Assembly: GCA_937875545.1 (NCBI GenBank)
Contig: CALLYE010000133.1
Coordinates: forward strand, 1-8,761
Direction of reading: 5' to 3'
Length of the DNA: 8,761 nucleotides
Source: DTU078 sp002397345
Lineage (GTDB): Bacteria; Bacillota; Clostridia; Oscillospirales; CAG-272
In this document: one piece after another, positions 1 to 5,795 of the stretch
Numbering within the stretch: the first letter of the stretch is position 1
Layout: each line of letters starts with the position of its first letter
Notes under the pieces: model-generated
Told to the model about the DNA's origin: nothing
Database searches by the model: none
The model's input: the letters and a program-made list of their open reading frames with translations, nothing else
Program-made: the position numbers and the translations under genes

Positions 1-12
1 CCAACGTACCTC

Positions 13-28
13 GTATCCCCGTATCCCC
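13..28. repeat. two tandem copies of GTATCCCC, downstream of the dehydrogenase
   Basis: GTATCCCC occurs at 13-20 and again directly at 21-28, followed by a third, degenerate copy (GTCCCT). On the coding strand of the dehydrogenase this is a G-rich tract starting a few bases after its stop. The 11-mer CCCCGTATCCC (17-27) recurs as its reverse complement, GGGATACGGGG, at 4581-4591 after ilvN. Its function is unknown; it may belong to a dispersed intergenic repeat. Confidence 0.5.
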
Positions 29-42
29 GTCCCTCGTTCCTT

Positions 43-1086
43 TTACAATTGCACAGGGTGAACGGGTTGCCCGGTGCGCGCGGATTCGTAGACGGCGTTT
101 ACGATAGCGACAGATTTTATCGCTTCGCGGGGCGAGATAAGAGGCTCGCGGTCATAATATACGGCGTCGATCATATCGTGCACCTGATACGCGTGCCCGC
201 GCACTGTTGTTGGATCGGCGGACGGCGAATTATTGCCCTCGCCGTATTTTTGCAGCATTTCTTCTTCCTCGAAGGAGTCGCCGTCGCACAACTTCCATAG
301 CTTCAAACTGTCGCCGTCGATTTCGATCGAGCCGCCGGTTCCGTAGAGCTGGATATCGGTAGCGATACCCGGATACGCGCAGGTTGTGCTGACGAAAGTG
401 GCGACCGCGCCTGATTTAAACTTTATAATCGACGCGGTTAAATCTTCCGTGTCAATATTATGGTTGTATATACCGGTTTGTGAAGTTACGGTGTCAACCT
501 CGCCCATCAGCCACTGCATAATATCGACGGTATGTACAGCCTGATTCATCAGCGAGCCACCGCCGTCCATCTCCCATGTCCCGCGCCAGCCGCCGGCATC
601 GTAATATTTTTGGTCGCGGTACCACTTCACCGCGAAGGTACCGAGTATCAGCCTGCCCAGCCGCCCGGTATCGAGCGCTTCGCGCAGCGGCTCCATGCAG
701 GCATTGAAGCGGTTTTGATGTATAACGCCGACCTTTTTGCCGGTGCGCAGACGCGCTTCCTCAATTTTATACGCCTGCGCGGGCGTTATGTCGATCGGTT
801 TTTCGACGAGCACATGTTTGCCCGCTTCAAGCGCCTGTACCGCGAGCGCGGCGTGCAGTCCGCTGGGTACGCAGATGCTTATAACTTCGACGTCGGGATC
901 TCGCAGCAGTGCGCCGAAATCGCTGTAGGTGGGCACACCGGGATGCTCGATTTTGAATTTTTCAAGCTTAGCCCCGTCAATATCGCAGACAGCGGCAAGC
1001 CTGCCGCGCTCTGAAGATAAAACGCCGCCTATATGCGCGCGCCCGATACCAAGTCCGACAACGGCATAACCGATTTTTTCTTTCAT
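43..1086 (-). CDS. Gfo/Idh/MocA-family NAD-dependent sugar dehydrogenase, WlbA/WbpB-like
   Basis: This is a 347-residue cytoplasmic oxidoreductase of normal family length. The N-terminal Rossmann fold has GLGIGRAH at 11-18 and an acidic residue ending strand two (D35), which suggests NAD rather than NADP. EKP at 95-97 carries the family's catalytic lysine (K96). The C-terminal domain has NRFN (125-128), WRGTW (167-171) and DGGGSLMNQAVHTVD (174-188), with H185 as the likely catalytic histidine. From memory, the NRFN/WRGTW/DGGG..NQ..H pattern resembles WlbA/WbpB enzymes, which oxidise UDP-N-acetylglucosaminuronate at C3. The true substrate is not certain, and other sugars or inositol are possible. 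ATG at 1086 is chosen because AAAGGTG lies 9 nt upstream; the in-frame GTG at 1098 falls inside that ribosome binding site. It is transcribed alone, away from the sigma operon. Confidence 0.9.
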   Translation of the reverse strand: MKEKIGYAVVGLGIGRAHIGGVLSSERGRLAAVCDIDGAKLEKFKIEHPGVPTYSDFGALLRDPDVEVISICVPSGLHAALAVQALEAGKHVLVEKPIDITPAQAYKIEEARLRTGKKVGVIHQNRFNACMEPLREALDTGRLGRLILGTFAVKWYRDQKYYDAGGWRGTWEMDGGGSLMNQAVHTVDIMQWLMGEVDTVTSQTGIYNHNIDTEDLTASIIKFKSGAVATFVSTTCAYPGIATDIQLYGTGGSIEIDGDSLKLWKLCDGDSFEEEEMLQKYGEGNNSPSADPTTVRGHAYQVHDMIDAVYYDREPLISPREAIKSVAIVNAVYESARTGQPVHPVQL

Positions 1087-1131
1087 TTGATGAAACACCT
1101 TTCATTAATAATAACGTTTAAATACAATAAC

Positions 1132-1160
1132 AGTATAGCACGGAGGCACATCGCTGTCAA
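1132..1160 (-). promoter_or_regulatory. sigma-A promoter of the dehydrogenase gene
   Basis: On the minus strand a perfect -35 TTGACA (1160-1155) lies 17 bp from -10 TATACT (1137-1132). The -10 is preceded by TGC, making it an extended -10. Predicted transcription start is near 1125, giving a leader of about 38 nt that contains the AAAGGTG site. This should be strong and need no activator. Confidence 0.8.
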
Positions 1161-1186
1161 TGAAAGGGTGGCGAGGTTTTTTTAGA

Positions 1187-1215
1187 TTGACTTGACCCGC
1201 GCGCGGTGATATAAT
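1187..1215 (+). promoter_or_regulatory. promoter P1 of the sigma-factor operon
   Basis: -35 TTGACT (1187-1192), a 17-bp spacer and consensus -10 TATAAT (1210-1215) with an upstream TGA, so an extended -10. The start should be near 1222, leaving a leader of about 200 nt before the sigma gene. Two ATTAAT palindromes separated by one base (1224-1229, 1231-1236) sit at the start of the transcript and could be an operator, though AT-rich sequence makes this weak. Confidence 0.75.
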
Positions 1216-1271
1216 AGTTTGTAATTAATGATTAATAATAGTGTTTAATACTAAAATTCGATAGCTAATGA

Positions 1272-1322
1272 AAAGAATCCGCTTCAAAACCCATATATTT
1301 AAACTGTTGACGCGGATTTTTA
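1272..1322 (+). other. long-loop inverted repeat in the sigma-gene leader
   Basis: AAAGAATCCGC (1272-1282) can pair with GCGGATTTTTA (1312-1322): 11 pairs including one G-U, with a 29-nt loop. The 3' arm ends in a T run, like a weak terminator, and the -35 of promoter P2 overlaps its start. In a P1 transcript this could form an attenuator-like stem; a P2 transcript begins after it. It could also be chance. Confidence 0.3.
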
Positions 1323-1335
1323 CCGAGTTTATAAT
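1307..1335 (+). promoter_or_regulatory. promoter P2 of the sigma-factor operon
   Basis: -35 TTGACG (1307-1312), a 17-bp spacer and consensus -10 TATAAT (1330-1335). The start should be near 1342, about 84 nt before the GTG start. The gap 1087-1425 thus holds three promoters, the leader inverted repeat and a pair of TGTAAC direct repeats (1372-1377, 1403-1408), and no gene that I can see. Confidence 0.65.
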
Positions 1336-1425
1336 CGAATTTAAGTATAAGCAGTATAAAAATATTTAACATGTAACTAAGATTTTATTAACGGTATTAA
1401 ATTGTAACAGAACGGAGAGAAGCGC

Positions 1426-1941
1426 GTGGGGAACGAGTTCGAGCGCATATACAACGAATATTCCTCCGGGATATGCGGATTTTTGTTTAAGCTGTGCGGC
1501 AGTGCCTCACTTGCCGAGGAGCTGACGCAGGAGACGTTTTATCAGGCGTGGAAATCGCTGCACCGTTATAACGGCTCGTGCGAGCTGTTCACTTGGCTTG
1601 CCGCGATAGCGAAGAACACATATTTTAAATATCTGCGCAAGCACAAACGCGAATACCTGCGCTGCGATTTTTCCGAACTTGAGGGTGAGGTATCCTCGTC
1701 CGAGGATATGCCCGACAATATTGCCGAGCGGAACGAACTGCGGGGCGCGGTGGCGCGCGCGGTGATGAATTTGGGTGAAAAATACCGCGATGTCACGGTG
1801 CTGCGCATCTATGGCGAGCTGCCCTTCTCATCTATAGCGGAGCTGCTCGGCATCACGGAAAATTCGGCGAAGGTGATATTCCACCGCGCTAAACGATATG
1901 TTGAAACAGAACTAAAACGGTCTGGCTATATAGAGCGCTGA
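1426..1941 (+). CDS. ECF-type RNA polymerase sigma factor
   Basis: This 171-residue protein has the two-domain layout of extracytoplasmic-function sigma factors, with no region 1 or 3. Region 2 (about 6-75) includes LAEELTQETFYQAWKSL, then FTWLAAIAKNTYFKYLRK, which covers -10 recognition and melting. Region 4 (about 105-160) includes LGEKYRDVTVLRIYGELPF, then the helix-turn-helix SSIAELLGITENSAKVIFHRAKRY for the -35. The usual LPxxxR at the start of region 4 reads LGEKYR here. The GTG start is supported by GGAG at 1414-1417, 8 nt upstream. The anti-sigma gene follows after 23 nt, so they form a cognate pair. Its promoters look sigma-A-type, and I see no clear ECF-type autoregulatory site. The regulon is unknown. 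Confidence 0.93.
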   Translation: MGNEFERIYNEYSSGICGFLFKLCGSASLAEELTQETFYQAWKSLHRYNGSCELFTWLAAIAKNTYFKYLRKHKREYLRCDFSELEGEVSSSEDMPDNIAERNELRGAVARAVMNLGEKYRDVTVLRIYGELPFSSIAELLGITENSAKVIFHRAKRYVETELKRSGYIER

Positions 1942-1964
1942 CGTTTTTTGAGGTGATTTAATCT

Positions 1965-2333
1965 GTGAAAGTTAAAAAAAGTATGAATCCGGCGGCAGCA
2001 AACGGTATTTCCTGCGATGTGGCGCGCGACCTGATTCCACTATGCGTTGACGGCGCGGTGAGCGATATGACGCGGAATTATGTAAAAGATCATCTGTACG
2101 GCTGCGATAGCTGCCGGGATTTTTACCGTTCAGTAAAATCCGCGGCGCGGAACAGCTTTAAGTTCAGTAAAATCGAACGCCTGGCGGTCGGCGGTTTTGC
2201 GAATGTCGCGGATCGTATCAAACGCAGACGCGCGATATGGACCGGAACCGCCATTATTGCGCTGGCGCTTTCTTTTGGAATAAATCTGTTTATATTTTTA
2301 AATTGGGGTGCGAAAAAATGGGAAAATACGTAA
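1965..2333 (+). CDS. zinc-finger (ZAS/zf-HC2) membrane anti-sigma factor
   Basis: This 122-residue partner of the upstream sigma factor should bind it at the membrane. The cytoplasmic part carries a ZAS-type zinc site: C17, then H43-x3-C47-x2-C50 in DHLYGCDSC. A basic stretch (KRRR, 86-89) precedes one transmembrane helix (about 91-113, WTGTAIIALALSFGINLFIF). Only about nine residues (WGAKKWENT) follow, so there is no extracytoplasmic sensor domain. The GTG start fits GAGGTGA at 1950-1956, 8 nt upstream; an ATG at 1983 is possible but has no site. Its last 16 nt overlap the ligase start. Release could work through thiol/zinc chemistry or intramembrane proteolysis; neither is shown by the sequence. 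Confidence 0.85.
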   Translation: MKVKKSMNPAAANGISCDVARDLIPLCVDGAVSDMTRNYVKDHLYGCDSCRDFYRSVKSAARNSFKFSKIERLAVGGFANVADRIKRRRAIWTGTAIIALALSFGINLFIFLNWGAKKWENT

Positions 2334-4060
2334 ACTACGATGTAAGACCCATAACCGATATAAAAGACATGTTGAAAACCAGCGTCGAGCTGTATGGCAG
2401 TCTGACGTCTTTTCTTGAAAAACGGGGCGGCGTTTATGTCCCCGTGACATATAACGAGTATTATCATGATGTGCGCTGTCTGGGCAGCGCGCTTTATGAC
2501 GCCGCGCGCCATGAGCGCAGGATAATGGTGATCGGCGAGAACTGCTATATGTGGGCGGTTTCGTATATGGCTGTGGTTTGCGGGCTGGGCGTCGTAGTGC
2601 CCGTCGACCGCGAGGCGACGGCGGAGGATGTAGCCAATATCGTAAAACTGTCTGAAACCGACACGATCCTTTATGCGGATTCGGTCGAAGCAAAGGTGAA
2701 GGATATTGCGGGCGTCGAAAAAATTCCGTTCAGCAAGCTCCGCGCCGTTATCGAAGCGGGCGAAAAAATACTGGACGGCGGCATGAACTCTTATGTTGAC
2801 GCCCCGATCGACGCGCATAAAATGTCGGTGCTGTTGTTCACCTCGGGCACAACGGGGATCGCGAAGGGCGTTATGCTGTCGCACCATAATATTGTCTATG
2901 ACCTGACCGAAATGTGCAAGATGATAAACATCCAGCCGGAGGACACATTTTTATCCGTACTGCCTCTGCACCACACCTATGAATGCACATGCGGCTTCCT
3001 CTGCGTGCTCTATCGCGGCGCGACGGTCGCATATTGCGAAAAGCTTTCCACCATTACGCGCGACCTTGAGGATTCAAAAGCGAGCGTAATGCTGGTTGTA
3101 CCGCTATTGCTTGAAACAATGTATAAAAAAATTTGGCGCGGCGCGGAAAAAAGCGGGCGCGATAAGACGCTGCGCCGCGCGATAAAGCTGAACAACGCGC
3201 TGAAAAAGGTCGGTGTGGACCTGTCACGCAAATTATTTGCCGAAATACACAAGTCCTTCGGCGGTCACATGCGGCTGTTAGTATCGGGCGGCGCCGCCGT
3301 CGATCCGAATGTGTTGGAGGGGCTGCGTGACCTCGGTTTCCTCGCGATACAGGGCTATGGTTTGACCGAATGCGCGCCGCTTGCCGCCGTGAACCGCGAC
3401 ACGTTCTACAACGATAAATCCGCGGGGCTCGCGACGCCTAATTCGCGGCTGGAGATCGACGAGCCTGACGAAAACGGCATTGGCGAGATTAAATACAAGG
3501 GCGAGAACATCATGCTCGGCTATTACAATATGCCGGAGCTGACCGCCGAGGTGATACGCGACGGTTGGTTTTACACCGGCGACCTCGGTTATATAGACGA
3601 AAACGGCTTTTTGGTTATAACCGGACGCAAAAAGAACGTGATTGTTACCACCAACGGCAAGAATATCTTCCCGGAGGAGCTTGAATACTTCCTCGGACGC
3701 GACGCGCGCATTCTCGATGCCATGGTAGTCGGCGAAAACAAGGTGAGTTCATCATCTGCAGGCGGTGATAAATCAACTGTGGGCGAAACGGTCATTAAGG
3801 CATATATATTCCCCGACTACGCGCTGGTGAACGCCGAACTTGAGGCGCAGGGCATTAATACCTCCGATATAAACGCGCCCGCATACCGCGACGCTGTGCG
3901 CGCTATGTTCACTTCGCTGATTAACGAGCTGAATATAAACCTGCCGTCATATAAACGTATCCATAAATTTATTGTGCGCCGCAATGAATTTGAAAAAACG
4001 ACAACCAAAAAGATTAAAAGGTTCGTCAAAACGAACCTTGACGATACAGATCAACTGTGA
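2318..4060 (+). CDS. AMP-forming long-chain acyl-CoA ligase (ANL superfamily)
   Basis: This 580-residue enzyme should activate a carboxylic acid, most likely a fatty acid, to an acyl-AMP and then an acyl-CoA. Core motifs are in order: phosphate loop TSGTTGIAKG (175-184), YGLTE (347-351), YTGD (419-422), hinge GRKKN (436-440) and the C-terminal catalytic lysine in TKKIKR, probably K565. It is soluble, with no signal peptide. ATG at 2318 is chosen because GGGGTG lies 7 nt upstream; the open frame runs back to 2237 but lies inside the anti-sigma gene. A Ser/Gly-rich stretch (477-483) in the C-terminal domain looks like a small insertion. It overlaps the anti-sigma gene by 16 nt and ilvN by 4 nt. 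Chain length cannot be read from sequence, and an aryl or medium-chain acid is possible. Confidence 0.88.
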   Translation: MGKYVNYDVRPITDIKDMLKTSVELYGSLTSFLEKRGGVYVPVTYNEYYHDVRCLGSALYDAARHERRIMVIGENCYMWAVSYMAVVCGLGVVVPVDREATAEDVANIVKLSETDTILYADSVEAKVKDIAGVEKIPFSKLRAVIEAGEKILDGGMNSYVDAPIDAHKMSVLLFTSGTTGIAKGVMLSHHNIVYDLTEMCKMINIQPEDTFLSVLPLHHTYECTCGFLCVLYRGATVAYCEKLSTITRDLEDSKASVMLVVPLLLETMYKKIWRGAEKSGRDKTLRRAIKLNNALKKVGVDLSRKLFAEIHKSFGGHMRLLVSGGAAVDPNVLEGLRDLGFLAIQGYGLTECAPLAAVNRDTFYNDKSAGLATPNSRLEIDEPDENGIGEIKYKGENIMLGYYNMPELTAEVIRDGWFYTGDLGYIDENGFLVITGRKKNVIVTTNGKNIFPEELEYFLGRDARILDAMVVGENKVSSSSAGGDKSTVGETVIKAYIFPDYALVNAELEAQGINTSDINAPAYRDAVRAMFTSLINELNINLPSYKRIHKFIVRRNEFEKTTTKKIKRFVKTNLDDTDQL

Positions 4061-4575
4061 ACGGAGTTAATAACGTAAAGTCCGTGCGGCACACTATTAT
4101 CGCCGCGGTGGACAATAAACCGGGCGTGGTGTCGCGTATCTCCGGACTGTTTACGCGGCGGGGATATAACATCGAGAGCTTTGTCACCTGCACGACGCGC
4201 GATCCCGCGGTATATAACCTGATCTTTTCGGTGATAGGCACGCGCGGAGAAGTAGAACTGCTCACCCAGCAATTGGGCAGGGTGATGGAAGTCATTGCGA
4301 TATGGTCTGCCGACGACGTGGATTGCGTGGTGCGCGGGCTGATGTTTATCAAGCTCCGCTGCCCCGCTGACCGGCGCGCGGAGTTGATAGGGCTGGTCGA
4401 TAATATAAAACGCTCGGGCGCCGCCGAGGTAATTGTGGCGGGCGTTGGCGAAAAAAGCATTATAATCCAGGCGTCGGGCGAAGAGGTCGCGCTCGACGCC
4501 CTGCCGCGCATATTCTCGAATTACGAGATAATCGATGTGATCCGCTCGGGCGCGGTTGCGGTAACAATCGAGTGA
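4057..4575 (+). CDS. ilvN: acetolactate synthase regulatory (small) subunit
   Basis: This 172-residue protein has the usual length and layout of IlvN/IlvH: an N-terminal ACT domain (about 11-85) and a C-terminal dimerisation domain. The small subunit activates the catalytic IlvB and confers valine feedback on branched-chain amino acid synthesis. Residues matching the valine site of E. coli IlvH (N11, G14, N29) are kept as N20, G23 and N38 in DNKPG and RRGYNIES. The linker is diverged: VVRGLMFIKL stands where the family usually has a VxRELxLIKV-type sequence. No ilvB, ilvC or ilvD is in the window. The GTG start forms a GTGA overlap with the ligase stop and has no ribosome site of its own, so it is probably translated by coupling; GTG at 4084 is the alternative. 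Confidence 0.88.
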   Translation: MNGVNNVKSVRHTIIAAVDNKPGVVSRISGLFTRRGYNIESFVTCTTRDPAVYNLIFSVIGTRGEVELLTQQLGRVMEVIAIWSADDVDCVVRGLMFIKLRCPADRRAELIGLVDNIKRSGAAEVIVAGVGEKSIIIQASGEEVALDALPRIFSNYEIIDVIRSGAVAVTIE

Positions 4576-4580
4576 CGCGC

Positions 4581-4591
4581 GGGATACGGGG
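4581..4591 (+). repeat. GGGATACGGGG, shared with the tract at 17-27
   Basis: This 11-mer follows the ilvN stop by five bases and is repeated as its reverse complement at 17-27, after the dehydrogenase stop. In both places it is G-rich on the coding strand. It runs into the six-G run (4588-4593) that is the only candidate ribosome site for the next gene. Confidence 0.4.
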
Positions 4592-4597
4592 GGCGGG

Positions 4598-5554
4598 ATG
4601 TTAAAAATAAAAATTATAACAGCACTGCTTTTATTGGCTGTGCTACTGTTTTCATGTGCGAGCAGCAATACCGGAGCGATTATGTCGCCGGACGACAGCG
4701 CCGCAACTTTAGTGGGTTTAAACTCCGGAGAAACAGCGCCGCCGGCGGTCTATATCGCGCCGCAGGACGGCATACCGTGGTATGAGCAGAGCGCAATAGT
4801 CGCGCACGCACTGGGCAGCATCGACGGGCGCAGCGAAAGCAACTCCGCCGAGGCGTTCATGGCTACATACGCAAAGGGACAGCGCGTGTTTGAGGTTGAC
4901 CTCGTATTGACCTCCGACAACAAGCTCGTCGCGCGGCACGATTTCGCCGACGACTCATATTATACGCTCGAACAGCAGATACCGGCGGCAGGGAAGCTGA
5001 TGGATTCGAGAACCTTCACGGAAACGCCGATTATGGGTTTGTATACGCCGGTTACAATCGACGACATCACCGGCTGGCTGGAAACCTATGATGACATATG
5101 GATTATCACCGATACCAAAGCGACGGATGCCGAAACCATAAAAACACAGTTTGAACTGCTGCGCGACGCTATAAATTCGGATGCGCTGCTGGAACGCGTG
5201 ATAGTGCAGCTCTACAATTACGAAATGTACGATACGGTAAACAGTGTTTATCCGTTTAAAAACTATATTTTGACCCTATACCAGCTCGACGACCGTGATT
5301 ATAACAAAATCGGTAAATTCTGCGCCGAGCACAGTGTCGCGGTTGTCGTCATGCCGGTTTCGATAGCGGACGACAAAACAACGAAGACACTTCATTCATA
5401 CGGGCTGCATGTATATCTTCACACCGTCAACCGCATTACGACGATGGGTACGATGATTTTATATAACTTGTGCGATGGGTTTTACAGCGATTATGTGACG
5501 CAGCCTGAACTTCAAAAATATACCGAGCCTGCAACAGCAAAAAAAGCGAAATAA
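4598..5554 (+). CDS. glycerophosphodiester phosphodiesterase-family lipoprotein
   Basis: This 318-residue exported protein has a type II signal peptide (1-19) with lipobox LFSC, so lipidation at C20, then a linker to about residue 60. The rest is a GDPD-like barrel, normally splitting glycerophosphodiesters into an alcohol and glycerol-3-phosphate. Matching residues are H70 (AHALG), N82 (SNSAEAF), E99 and D101 (FEVDLVLTSD) and H114-D115 (ARHDF). The canonical HRG is HAL here and the EN pair is SN, so it belongs to a diverged branch and its substrate is uncertain. The product would sit on the outer face of the membrane and might recycle lipid headgroups or teichoic acid pieces. It starts 22 nt after ilvN with only a poly-G ribosome site, and is probably the last gene of the operon. 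Confidence 0.82.
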   Translation: MLKIKIITALLLLAVLLFSCASSNTGAIMSPDDSAATLVGLNSGETAPPAVYIAPQDGIPWYEQSAIVAHALGSIDGRSESNSAEAFMATYAKGQRVFEVDLVLTSDNKLVARHDFADDSYYTLEQQIPAAGKLMDSRTFTETPIMGLYTPVTIDDITGWLETYDDIWIITDTKATDAETIKTQFELLRDAINSDALLERVIVQLYNYEMYDTVNSVYPFKNYILTLYQLDDRDYNKIGKFCAEHSVAVVVMPVSIADDKTTKTLHSYGLHVYLHTVNRITTMGTMILYNLCDGFYSDYVTQPELQKYTEPATAKKAK

Positions 5555-5595
5555 TTATACCGTTTTGTATATAATATAAACGCGCTCAGAATGAA

Positions 5596-5620
5596 GAAAA
5601 ACGGGGTACGGTCGTTTTTC
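5596..5620 (+). terminator. hairpin after the sigma operon, possible terminator
   Basis: GAAAAACG (5596-5603) and CGTTTTTC (5613-5620) form a perfect 8-bp stem with a 9-nt loop, 41 nt after the GDPD stop. The A-run/T-run arms could serve both strands between convergent genes. The stem is AT-rich and the downstream tract (AATTTTCAG) is a poor U-run, so efficiency is doubtful. Confidence 0.4.
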
Positions 5621-5710
5621 AATTTTCAGCTATGATGAGAATTTTAAAAGCTCCGCAAAAACTTTTATAAAAATATATAAAAAATATTATTTTAACCATT
5701 ATTTGCAGTT

Positions 5711-5759
5711 CAAAGGGAGACTTTTCCTCTTGGCGAGAGCTCGAGGGTGGAACCCTCGA
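5711..5759. repeat. double-hairpin, REP-like intergenic element
   Basis: Two adjacent stems. The first is imperfect: AAGGGA against TCCTCTT with one bulge, within 5713-5730. The second is perfect: TCGAGGGT (5741-5748) and ACCCTCGA (5752-5759) around a GGA loop. Neither is followed by a U-run, so a terminator is unlikely. The compact paired hairpins in a gap between convergent genes look like a dispersed palindromic repeat. The rest of 5555-5795 is AT-rich, with no gene seen. Confidence 0.4.
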
Positions 5760-5795
5760 ACGCGTCCCCGTACTTTTCTTCGGTATAAGTGCGTT

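Noticed and set aside
1372..1395. ECF-type autoregulatory promoter (TGTAAC then CGGT)
   Set aside because: The spacer is 14 bp rather than about 16 and the -10 is not CGTC or CGTA; two good sigma-A promoters already explain expression.
2237..2317. Extension of the ligase start back to 2237
   Set aside because: It lies wholly within the anti-sigma gene; GGGGTG before ATG 2318 and the family N-terminus favour the later start.
2123..2887. 254-codon minus-strand frame opposite the anti-sigma and ligase genes
   Set aside because: It is a shadow of two genes with strong motifs, has no ribosome site, and has a composition typical of antisense translation.
5561..5580. TATAAT-like box after the GDPD stop
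   Set aside because: No -35 at a workable distance and no gene downstream on that strand before the convergent gene.
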